Position numbers and translations under genes: made by a program. From Mycteria americana (lineage: Eukaryota > Chordata > Aves > Ciconiiformes > Ciconiidae), in contig NC_134365.1 of NCBI RefSeq assembly GCF_035582795.1, positions 209,900,387-209,964,386 on the forward strand: a stretch of DNA of 64,000 nucleotides, written 5' to 3'. This document shows positions 47,701 through 59,110 of the stretch, piece by piece; positions within the stretch are counted from its first letter, which is position 1; each line of letters starts with the position of its first letter. A model generated the notes under the pieces. That model was not told the origin of the DNA, did not search any database, and saw nothing but the letters and a program-made list of their open reading frames with translations.

Positions 47701-48410
47701 TGGGGCAGGAGCCTTCAGTTTTATACACAATCTCATTATTTTCTTCTACAGAAAGAAGAGAATCTGTACTGATAGCAACAAGGCTGAAATTTCATCTCTG
47801 GTTAATAAGCCATTTGATCTTTGCTCTTGTGGTCTCGCTGGAATCCAATCTGATGTCCTCTGGCTGAGGCATCCCCTTGGGGCTCACATCCCCATGCACG
47901 TCGGCAGCCATCACCAGTGGCACATGAGGGAGTGATAAGGGGAATGTCACGTCCATTATTAGGCTCCCCAGTCTATTGAAGAGAACCCACCAGCAGCTGA
48001 GGCAGACTAACGCAAAGCTCCAGATTGCTTTTCTGGGTCTATAGGTTTTGTAGGTTTTGAGACTGCTGTGGCAGTGCATCACACAGTCCCTGGAGTCCCA
48101 GGAGGGAGTTGTGGTGTTGTGTCTTGCTACGAGGCACTGGGGTTGTGCTAGTGACCCTGTTCACAGAGAAGACAGTGGTCATGGTGCCACTGAAGAAAAA
48201 AAGGACCCGGCCCAAGCCTAAAGTGAAATGTATGTTCTTAAGCTAAGGAAAAATCAAATTAAAAATAATTTTCATAGCAGAACTCATCTTGGATTGACTG
48301 GCTTTGTTCAGGTCATCAGTACATAATCATAGGGTAACCTCTTTTTTTGTGCCCTTGTTCATGTTAACACACAGAGACTTGCATGCTAACCACTGTTTTC
48401 ACCACCATCA

Positions 48411-48439
48411 AATTCTAGAGGTCAGGGACCTCTAGAATT
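48411..48439. repeat. Perfect 13-bp hairpin
   Basis: Arms AATTCTAGAGGTC (48411-48423) and GACCTCTAGAATT (48427-48439) are exact complements around a 3-base AGG loop. Confidence 0.95.
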
Positions 48440-48725
48440 AAATTTACGAGCTATCATAGTGTGGGCTGAAGAACCAGCTTTTTTAGGGTAGTAGCTGAGA
48501 CACTCATTTCCTCTGTGGATGAGCCACAGAAACGAATGTGTAACACACACTGACCAGCGGGTTATATTTTGGCACCTGTACTGTGCAGATGTAACCCAGC
48601 AGCTGGGGTGAAGCAATCTTAAAATGTCATCGAACATATCATCAGTAGGACCTCATCACACTGTGGGCATCATGCAAAGTACTGTTGATGTCAATGAGAG
48701 TTAAACTCAATGTTAGTTAGGATAT

Positions 48726-49153
48726 CTAGCTGTCTTGGTTTTGGCTGGGATAGAGTTAATTTTCTTCCTAGTAGCTGGTATAGTGCTGTGTTTTGGATTT
48801 AGGATGAGAACAATATTGATAACACACTGATGGTTTACTTGTTGCTAAGCAGTGCTTACACTAAGTCAAGGACTTTTCAGCTCCCCATGCTCTGCCAGGT
48901 GCACAAGAAGCTGGGAGGGGGCACAGCCAGGACCCTCACTGACCAAAGGGCTATTCCACTGACCCCAACTGGCCAAAGGGCTATTCCATACCATATGGCG
49001 TCATGCTCAGTATAGAAACTGGGGGAGTTGGCCAGGGGGCAGCGATGGCTGCTCCGGGACAGGCTGGGTGTTGGTCGGTGGGTGGTGAGCGGTTGCATCA
49101 CTTGTTTTTCCTGGGTTTTATTCCTCTCTCTCTCATTGTTTTCCTTTTCATTA

Positions 49154-49198
<45 letters not shown>

Positions 49199-49351
49199 AT
49201 TATTATTCAATTATTAAACTGTTCTTATCTCAACCCCTGAGTTCTCTTACTTGTGCTTTTCCGATTCTCTCCCCCATCCCACTGCGGGGGAGGGTGAGCG
49301 AGCGGCTGGGTGGTGCTTGGTTGCCAGCTGGGGTTAAACCATGACACCAGC
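48726..49351. other. Target-site duplication around the solo LTR
   Basis: CTAGC at 48726-48730 and CCAGC at 49347-49351 differ at one base. Five-base duplications fit ERVL-type insertion. Confidence 0.6.
48731..49346 (+). mobile_element. Solo LTR, bird ERVL-type
   Basis: Begins TGTCTTGGTTTTGGCTGGGA and ends GGTTAAACCATGACA, so TG...CA borders. It has an (ATT)n tract at about 49155-49197 and a closing part CCCACTGCGGGGGAGGGTGA with GGGTGGTGCTTGGTTGCC. This is the familiar LTR of many non-galliform birds (TguLTR5-like by memory). No internal retroviral sequence is attached. A 15-base unit, AAAGGGCTATTCCA, occurs twice at about 48945 and 48975. Confidence 0.88.
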
Positions 49352-50430
49352 TTTGTATTAGGTGCTGCAAATGCTACCTGAGCTGTATATATGTCTATCG
49401 TGTAGAAAGCTCACCCTCTTGCTTAAGCTATTTACTATCCACACCAAAATGTCTCTAATGTAGGTTTGAACAAGTTAATCTGGCTGAGGGCATGGTTTAG
49501 AACAGTTCTGCACTAACTTGGACTGAAACCCGTGTAAGTGAAGTGCTGTTAGTGCACCAGAATCCTTCCCACGGTTCTTGTTTGCACCATTCACCCCAAA
49601 GGATGGATAAATTCTCCCACAGGTGGTACTGGTCCAAGGCAAACTGCAGACCCTCTGTACAAGGGACCGTTACCCGCCGTGCCTCAGTCACACGTGTGTC
49701 AGTGAAGAAGGACTAACGGTGGCCGGATTTTGCCATGGAGACTGACACCCTCAGGTCACTGGTCCAGCAGCAGCGGTTTATACCCTCTGGCAGCCTTACT
49801 CCAAGGCCAGGCACGCTTAAAGCACCTAAGCCTCCATTTAAGCCTGAATACTTGGTGTATAATTTCCATTTTGAACTTTTTCCAGAGAAATCATTTTTTC
49901 AAATGTTGTAAAAATAGCTAAATAATTTTGTAAAGCCTGAAGGACATTCTTTTGCACCAGGATTTGAATTGGAAATGGCTGTTTTGGGGCCAATTTACCT
50001 TCAAAATTCTACTTTGTCCAAAGGAGCTAGTCAGCCTACGGCATTTCCAGCCTACAAAGCTTTTTTACTTTAACAAGGGCCTTAAAACTAAACAAGCAAA
50101 ACCATAGTCCAAAGAAATTATAATATTGCTTATGCCAGGAAAACTATACCCACTCTTGAGTTTACACTGGTGAGGTTTAATGGCAGAGAACTGCCCATGC
50201 TCTTATCCACGCTGTCACATATACCCTCAAATTATCCAAAAACAGGGTAGCTTTCCTTGCACAGAGCAAGTTCTTGCCATGTCTACAGGGGAATATAAAG
50301 CCTGTGGACATACCTGTCAATCTCTTACAAATTGCAGATCCTCTAAAAGTTCTCCAATGCATATGAAGGTTCATTTACACCTAATTTAAGCCTCGTGGCA
50401 ATTGATTTGCTTTTCTTGCTTAGCTTTCAG

Positions 50431-50498
50431 AGACCCTTCAGAAGTAGTCCACAGACCCTCATGGGTCTGCAGACCACAGCTTGGAAACCACTAGCTCT
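50431..50498 (-). repeat. hAT (MER5/Charlie-like) terminal fragment
   Basis: The complement begins AGTGGTTTCCAAGCTGTGGT then CTGCAGACCCATGAGGGTCT and GTGGACTAC, the layout of hAT-Charlie ends (CAGTGGTTCCCAAACTGTGG, GGACCCC..GGGGTCC). Short and diverged. Confidence 0.55.
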
Positions 50499-51859
50499 TA
50501 GTTTAAATAAGATATTTTGGGGCCTTCCAGGCCTCATTTTCTATTGCCTTGCAGCTTGTGAGGTCTTATATACCTATGCAAAGTGAGAGTAAAATGCTAC
50601 CAGATGAGGATGGTGGTGTTCCGTCCTGGTGTTGGCCCTTATTTGGACAGGTGTGGAGGACGCCAATGCGAAGCAGTGGCAGATCAGGACCCAGCGCTGT
50701 AAGTGCTCTCCCCCCAAGCAGATCATGAGCAGTGCTACTCACAGCACAGAGCTGGGGAACAATCCTATTTGCAGAACCATCAGTCTGCTGTTATCCCTTG
50801 AAAGCCAGGCACCGGCCCGGCAGAAGTGCACGTCGATAACCACGGCAAGGTTCAGACACCTTGGAGTGACACGTGGTTCTCTTGGGCTAAGGGACTTTAC
50901 TCAGCGTTGGACTCTTGCTTTGTCATGCTGTTTGCACCCCTGTTCAGTCTCAATACGCTTACACTTTTTGACGTTTCACGTCTTGTACATGCAGCAACAG
51001 TCTTCTAGCTTAAGCAAAAGTACGCTGAGAAGCGTTGCGTGTTTCAGTGCCTTTTCTTTCCTTTGATCTCACCTAAAGCTCCATGCAGAGGGTAACGTGA
51101 TCTCCGTCACTATCTCCTTTCATGCCTGATAATTAGCAAAGGTCCATGGGCTGGGTGCAATGCTATCCTTCCCTGCGCTAAGAGGGGAGACGTAGAAGGG
51201 GTTGGAGTGATTGTTTGCTGTGTTGATGACTGTGGTGTTGCCATGGAAAAGCTGGAGACCTCAAGGGAGTTTGTGTTTTGTTGGGCAGGGAGCCAACCTG
51301 CTCTGACTTATTACAACTGTGTGAGTGAGCGAGCCATGCAGAACTTTATCCCTCTGTAGCAATTCCAAGGCAGGGATTAAAAAAAAGGACAGGACTGCTT
51401 TAACAAGGAGGAGTGCAGTGCACTTTGCTAAGGCTGATTGCATTAAATACAGGAGATGCAAAAAAAATCCTTTGCTATTTTCCACATTGTTTTTTTTTCT
51501 TTTTTGGCAGAATGTGTCCACTCTCTTCTAAGGACTGAATTCAGAGCGGTGCAAATAATGAGATCTCAAGTAATCCTCCTGGAAGCCAACAGGGCCATTT
51601 AATTGGCTGTATCTGTACAGAAAGGAGCATTTAGAGTTCTGCTGGGTCTGAGTCCATTAAAGTCTTTGATCTGTTCCAGAAACAAAAGTGGAAGCAGACT
51701 ATACTGTTTTCATTATCTATCCTGAATGAAGTGCAAAAAGTAAATACATAGAGTAAACAGGGAAAAAAATGAATCAAGGCCCAGGTCTAGCAAAAAACTA
51801 TCTGCGTACTGAGCTTCCCGTACTCTGAGTAGTGCCATTATTCCCTGGAGGTGGAATTA

Positions 51860-52055
51860 ATAGCGATGCACGCTTTCTACAAATCACTTTCTATGGGCAG
51901 ATCGCAAAGCAATTTACTAAAGCAGCCAGTCCCATTACTCCCACATTAGAGAAGGAATAACTGGGGCCACAGGGCTCATCCAGGAGACCAGACCCTGCCC
52001 AAATCCCTGATTAGCCGCTGCCTTCTCACCACACTCCCTCTGAGTGTACAGAAAC
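51860..52055 (-). repeat. MIR-like SINE, diverged
   Basis: ATCGCAAAGCAATTTACTAA, CCCATTACTCCCACATTAGA, GGAATAACTGGGGCCACAGG and CTCACCACACTCCCTCTG follow the order of MIR-like repeats (AAAGCACTTTACAAA, CCCATTTTACAGA, AACTGAGGCACAG, ACCACACTCCCTC). Confidence 0.55.
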
Positions 52056-53477
52056 TAGGTATAGGTTGTCAGGGTTATTCAGAAGTATTAAAACACAGCT
52101 GCATAGTTTTATTTGTTGGAAGTGTGACTTTTTTCTACAACCCTGGCTGCCATGCCATGTTCTCGTGTTGTATTTAATTGAGATAGAGGCACATGCCTCT
52201 TCCCAAAATGTATTTGAGCAGGTGGTATTTGAGCATTTGTTTCGGACTCTTTTCTTGCTTTCAGGGTTTCTGGAAATTTAAAAAAATCCATTTTCTATAG
52301 GAAAGAACTGTTGGGGGGGTAATTTTCCGATTTTCTTTTTTAAATCCGAATTTCCTACCTGACTGTTCAGTGTTATAATAGATGCATCTAGGAATGCTAT
52401 TTTAACATACAGTTCTCAGGGAAAGGTGTTATAAATGTTCATCATTAATTGTCATCTAGCAAAGCTCTGATTTCTATAAGAACAGGAGAAAGCAAAATTA
52501 CTTTCTATAGGATTTGGTCAGGGAACACCCAGGGAAATATTGGCTCTGCAGCAGTCAGTGGCAAACCTCTGGTGCTTGCAGTCCTCCTGTGATCATATTC
52601 AGGAGGTAAATCCTGCAAAACCTCTGACAATGTGAGACTCCTTCTATGAACTGCAGCCCACAGCATCACCTCTTTACTTCCAAAGGTAAAAGACTGCCTG
52701 GGTACCATCACAGCCTCTGAAGTTAGGCTGGCTTGCAGTATTCTGTGGTTGAGCTGGGAGCTCTAGCTGAGAAGCTGGGGACAGATCTTGCCAACACGGG
52801 AGGTGACAGAAACTCCTATTGATTTCACTGTGATCTTGATAAAGTCTAAAGCTTATTTATCACCATAGGATCCGGCCACGGTTTGTCAGTGAACCCATTG
52901 CCTCCTTGCTGTATCCCATTGCATTTAACAGGATTTATCTTGGGAGCTGATTTTCTAGTTACTTGGTGGCTGTGATGTCTCAAGAAGTTTACCACTGCTG
53001 CAACAAGAAGTGGACTAACCTTGTGTTCCAAATACAGCAGGACAAATCAACTAGTGTAAATAATTGGGCTTATGGAGCTGTGACAGCTTATACCAGCAGA
53101 GGACTTACCCAGGGAGTTGAAGAGTTGTTGCTTTAAAGCTAATCAGCTGCTCAAAAGAGTTACTTTTATCCTGCCTTTTTTTTTTTCCTCTTCACTGTTA
53201 GTTGTTTTGTGACATTGCTGGTTCACTACAGAAATTCGTGTCCTCCCCACAGAGTTCTAGTAGCTACGTGTTCAGGGACACTCCAGATTAATGAGATCTG
53301 CAACATCTTTCATCTTTCCTTGCAGCACGCTGTGCTTGGGATGCAGTGTGTGAGAAAGACCAAAAGTGAGGGATGCGAGAAATGTATTCACACAGGAAAC
53401 TGAAACTGCGCTGTCATTCATTCCTGTAGTGCAAATAACCCTTTCTGTAACCTCAGCTTCCTGATTCTGGTGTGGCT

Positions 53478-53562
53478 GGGGCCAGATTTGCCACTGGTGC
53501 AAACTGGTGCAGCGCTACTGAAATCAGCTGAGAAGCACCGGTTTACGCCAGGGGGTAATTTG
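53478..53562. repeat. Third ancient MITE-like palindrome
   Basis: GGGGCCAGATTTGCCACTGG and TGCAAACTGGTGCAGCGCTA lead to a complementary AGAAGCACCGGTTTACGCCA. It matches the amniote repeat GGGCCAGATCCTCAGCTGGT ... TTTACACCAGCTGAGG. Confidence 0.55.
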
Positions 53563-56500
53563 TTTCAAGTCTTTTCAGCAACGAAAACAAGGCGACAACA
53601 GATATAGATGAATCTAAAAGCAGCGAGGTCTTATGAAATGAAGGGATTAACAGTTGATGAGCGTGAAGGCTGGGCTTCTTACTGACACTTGGACCCAGTT
53701 CTACCACTGTCTTCCAAAGGAAAAGTTTCTACTGAGTGCACAGTGAAAGTATACACAAAGTTGTTTATCTTTCAGGGAGTCATCCTTAAACTGAACCACG
53801 TCTTGAAAACGCATGTTCTTTTGTATGCTGCTCCACCTGAGGAGCTGATGTTCCTGAGGAGCTCCACTGATGTTTGCTTCTCTAAGGACCTTAACATTTC
53901 TCAGCTTTTCCTCCACTAGCCAGAGAGGAGCTGGCTGGTATAAACTGCAGCAGCAATTTTCTGGGGTCATGCATGCTGTGGTGTCAGAGAAATTTGGGAA
54001 GCCGGCTTCCGGAGCTCCTGTTTTATTTTCCTTCCCCAAGGGAAAAATGGTCTTAATAGCTGTTGAGCCAGGCCCAGCTAAGGAAATGTCCAACAGCAGG
54101 TCTAGCTATGTTAGCTTATACCATTTCCAGGCCCCCAGATACGGGTGTCAATGGTGCTTATGTTCTTCTGCAAGCACCAGGGAAGGAAAGCTGGCAGACC
54201 TGGGGTGAGGTGGGCAGAAAAGGGAAGGAAACCTCTGCGCACTCCTTCCTCTGGCCCCAGGGGATTCGCTCTGTTTGCATTGGGCTTGTCTGAGCCTCAG
54301 GGCAGCGGGCAGAGAGGAAGCTGGGGTGAAGCTGTAAACTTGCTGCAAACCTAACTGCATCCTCGCCCTGACCCCTTTTTTTATTAGGCAGCGGTGTACA
54401 AAGCTTCCCCTATACACACCGAAGTCTTCTCCATTTGTCTTCGTGATGACTTCTCACTGAAGTCTTACCGTTTACCAGGTAGCAGCATTTCAGGCTAGCC
54501 AAGCGAGAAGGAAAGGTCATGGTTAGGCAGAGACTAGTTACAGGGCCTAACCAAGGGTGCTGGCAATAGTGCGGACAGGCTGTGGAGATGAAGGATGAGG
54601 AGATATCCATCTTCCCCAGCCTCCTCCCCACAAAGCCTTGCTGCTCCAAATGGCTACTACGAACTTCTGCAAGGGCTGTGAATTCCTGCGGTACTGCTTT
54701 ACCCCTGCCCCAGCCAGGTAGAAGGTCTGCAGAGTAACTCGTGCTACACGTCAGCACAGCTGCAGGAGTCCACCTTCCTTCTCCTGGCCATCTCCTGCAG
54801 CTGAGCAAGAGATTTTCTGCTTCCTTGAGATCACCTAAATCCTTCTAATGGGGAGGAGAAATCAAAGATAAGCTCATGAAGTAGATATCCTGGAAGCTCC
54901 TGGGTGCCTGGGAACAACTTCTTTGTGCTATTTGGTAGCACTTTTTCTTAGAGGTTGACTCCCGTGTAAACCGAAGCTCTTTAGATCCTGCCACATCCTT
55001 CACTTGGGGTATTGCAGAGACTCCGCTGAATTCAGGGAGAGCTACACCAGGCCTGCATTTCTTTATGCGGTCTTAAAACAGACCCTCAGCCCAAAAGCAC
55101 AACCTTAAGTTTAATTGATCTAAAAAGGATTTTGAGCTGTGCTGAAAGCCAAGCACCGTTAGGATAGCTCACAGCCGCACTCATTTACCCCAAATGGGTG
55201 ACGTCTTGTTAGGGGCTGGGTGCAGCAGCTGGCTGGGTGGGAAGGGGCGAGGGATGCCGTGTCGGACTGCAGCTGCACGCCGCATGGCACAGGTGTACAC
55301 GGCACGTACAGCTATATGCGAGTCGGAGGGGAGAGGGGAAGGAGAAGGGATCAGACCGCTACAGAGCCCTGGGCTTCCCTGGCAAAATTGCAGAGGGCTT
55401 AAAAGGAGCAATAGACTAGGTGGAAGCAGCATTAGAAATAATTGCATTATGCTGCTTTGGCTATAACCTGTCCCTTGTTCATAACTCCATCCGTGACTCA
55501 AGTGCCCTGCAGTAGTTTGGACATGTGACAGCTAATAAATTCATTTATTGCGAGGGCTGTTTGTTTCGGCTTCAGAACTGAAAGTTCATCTGCAGGTGCA
55601 GCGGGGCTGTGCAGAGAAGCAAATGCAGATTTACAGCTGTTGTGGCTTACTCCACTCTCCGCTACAACAAATCATTTTGTTCGGGAAAGAGGCTCTGCTG
55701 TTGGCCAACCAAGACGTGGTCAGGAATTTGAAATGCTGCTTTGTTAGTTTAAAAGAAAACATTGCCGGAGATGTTAGGGTGGGCGTTTTTTAAAGATTTA
55801 GTGAAATCTGTCATAAATCAAAGACTGATTGAAACTGAACAGAATGTGCCTTGTTTTCCACCGTCATTTGCTATCTTCTTCCTTTGCCATTGTGAGGGTG
55901 AAGCAAGAGCAGGGTTTTAAAGTGTTCAGGTCCGAAGGCCAGTTATTACTTCCTCCTGTGATCCTGTTTGATTTTCTGAAAATGCGTCAGTCATTTTCTG
56001 CAAGAGTTTGGTGCAGGCTGAGCCTTTTCTCTGAGCTCCACTCTGCAAGACAAAAAAACATATTGCTTCACAGGCAAAGCAAGTCTGCACAATAGAAGAC
56101 TTCCTTACAACTCGGCTCTGCCAAGTCTGCTCTCAGCCCTGCACGGAGTCATGTTACTCCTCAGCAAGGTCATACAGGCCTAAAATAATCACTGATGTTT
56201 ATCTTTCCCAGAGGATATTAAGCACCCCCAAACACCACGGCAAAAAAATCTATTAACGACCAAAAAAAAGGATTAAAAATAGTTTGTACCTCAGCTATCA
56301 GTAGGAGAAGAGCATTATGGCTTTGCCTTTTCCCATTAATATTTTGTGATCTCACATGTGAAGCGCTGAATTACGCCAGCAGTGGGGGAGGAACAGCTTT
56401 GCTATTTTTCATTGATGTTATATCTATTTACTTAGAAGTAGGCTGTCTACATTTCTCATCATTAACGCTGCGCCTCGGCTGCACGCTGGTTCTATGCTAC

Positions 56501-58799
56501 TTTTCTCGTAGGGAGAACCAGAAGATGGCTTAGTTAGGGCAGTGCTGTGGCTACTTTACGGCCTAGATACTTGCCCAAAGGTGCACTAGCTGGATGCTTC
56601 ATGGATCCAGATCTTCGCAACGCCCTTGAGAAGGAGCAAAGCGCTGTTGGCCTGTTTCCACAGACAGAGAAGGAGGAGGCTTGGGAGGAGCGTGAACTGG
56701 CAGCCGTCTCGCTCTCTGCCCGGCGCCGGTGGCTGTCACACCGCAGCCCCACCACCTCGCCGCTGCCCCATGTGCTCCGGAGCGGGCTGGAGCAGCTCCA
56801 GCCCAGCAGAAAGGCTGCAGGAGGAGCTGGTGATGAAGAAGGGAAGGGTGAGTGAGCCATGCCCTGAGTCAGGCTTCTAGGGGAGAAGCAGGGACTGCTG
56901 GATACGCAGGATCCAAGCCCACGTCACCGAGGCTCCCAAATCACTGGGATTTTATCCCATTCAAGGGTGCCGAGCACCGCTGTTTACAATTTGCTGTGCA
57001 GGAAAGCAAATATCCAAATAGTCTCCATATTCCCCTGCCTTTCACAGCTGCACCCTTGAACACCCATTTACTTCAGCCTTCCCTTCGACACGCTGTATTT
57101 GGCACATCCTCTCATGCCTACGTCCCCAAATTCACAAGCCCCCTCTGGCTGGCTGGTGAGCGAGAGACATTTCCTTGCTGCGGCGGCGTCCGTGGGAAGA
57201 CGTGCGCACAGGGGGATGCAACAAGTTTCACGCAGGTTCTTTGTGTTTTGACAGACTTTGCTGGAGGATTTCGCTCTGACTTGAGCCAGACGTGGTACTG
57301 GCAGATGCTGTGCAAGCTTCCCACGCAGCCCCGGCAGTGCCTCTCCGGTCGGACCCGCGACCACCGCCCCTCCCCGGCCCCCCCTTCCCTCTCCCCTCCC
57401 AGCCCAGGCCAGCGTCTATCTTGAGCAGAGAGAGCTCTCCCTGCCAGATTGCGTGGTGCTTTTCTGATGTGAACAGATGGGACTAGGGGGGCAGGCTACA
57501 TCTGTTCGCTGAATTCTTCCACCTTCGCAATTGTTTGCAAATGGGTGAGAGCTCAGAGAGGCTGGGAAGCTATGGGTTGGGGCTCAAAATGCTCTTTTCC
57601 TGTGACATGCCCAAGAGTGAACCTGTGCTGCGTAATTAAAAGTTTGAGGCTGACGAGGAAAACACCTGCTGGTGCAAACAGCTTACCTCTTTCCCTGCAG
57701 AAGCACAGATTCCCTGCAGGACTAGCGCTAATGCTTTTTTCAGTCCAGTTTAAAAAGGCCCAAGTGATGAAGCATCCCTCAGGATGCCGTCCCACAGCAT
57801 CACAGCATTAGGGTGTCCTTTTTTGAGATTCAGCATTGATTTCATTCCTGTTTCAATTTCTCATTACGTTTATGTAACTGATTTTCAGAAGGGCTCAGCT
57901 CTCATTTCTTTGTCAGTACCAGACATGGGCAGATGTAAATAGCTGAAAGGAGGCTGAACACTTTGTGGAAAGTTGGCCCTAAATTCTTTGCCTTTCTGAT
58001 TGTTTTTTATACCCTTTAAGCATTTGCAGGTTGTTATCATCCATGTCCTCTTCTCCCACTTATTTCTTGCCAGACTCTCCATACAGCTCCTCAGTTTTCC
58101 TCATAAATCATGCTGTCTTGCCTCCTGGACACAATCCCCTCTTTTCATCCTGGGCTTGCCAGGGGATGAGCAGTCCCCATCCCTCTCACCCTGTCCCTTC
58201 TTTACAGCATAGCATCACCTTAAGGGCCACCTGAAGCCCTCAGGGCTGGAGCTGCACATGCCCAGCCTGCTGCATACTAGCCCTGGGCAGGGCAGCCCTG
58301 TTGGCTCGCTGTCAGCGGAGAATGCCCTCCCAGGCACCCACCATCAGGGGATTCAACCAGTTAGGACCATTATGTGTGTCCGTGCTCAGTCCTCTTCTGC
58401 CTGTCTCCTGCCGGCACAGCAGTGCCGCGACTGGGAAGCCAGTTGTCGGTGTGTCAGGCTAACACACCTGCGGACTAATGCCCGCCAGTCGGTGATGCTG
58501 TGCCGTGGCATTAATTTCTCAGGAGGACAGAGGTGCCTACCTCCTGTAAAAAGGAGTGTGAGCGAGAGCTGGGATACCGCTGGGGCTCTGGGTGTGCATG
58601 GTTATGGCAGTCGTCTGCTCTTCCTCTGTACTCCCATCTTCTCAGAATCTGCACTTGGACTGCACCTTGCTAAGTGTATGTAAGCCAAGTAATTATTTTC
58701 CACAGGCAACAAGTTGCCATTTTTGTTCCTGAATTAAATTTCAGCTTCTTACACTAACTGCAGGTTTCTTTCTACTTGCAATATTCCTCTGTTTTCATC

Positions 58800-59110
58800 A
58801 TTTCTTGCGGTTTCTCCCATTCTGTAGCAGTTGGCGATTTCATTCCTGAACTGCTTATTTCTTCTTTCAGATCATTAATAAGTACTAAAAAAAATCCACC
58901 TCAATACACTGATTCATGCATTGCCTCACAGGGCAGAACTCATTACATTTACATGAGCATTAGCCTTTGGTTATGAACCTTCAGCCAGTTTTCAAACCAC
59001 ATCACAGTGGCCGTTTTCTGGCATACTGAATTATTTCTCCTTTAAGATTTTATCCATTGGTAATTGTGTGTGTTTTAACAAAAAAGGAAACACTCATTTT
59101 AAATCTATGC
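58800..59110 (-). repeat. Ancient CR1/L2-type LINE RT fragment
   Basis: On the minus strand one frame shows a WFENWLK-like block, then about 90 bases later a LINDLKEEI motif, the usual Y-I-N-D-L step of CR1-group reverse transcriptases. Stops interrupt it. Low identity, assignment by pattern only. Confidence 0.4.

Larger units (their letters stand above)
41513..48410 (+). other. MAML2 intron 1, middle part
   Basis: No gene recognised. It holds poly(A)18 at 42980-42997 and two MITE-like fossils at 44.07-44.22 and 44.62-44.73 kb. Frames such as 42538-42930 and 43319-43882 show no family motif or flanking exon pattern. Confidence 0.55.
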
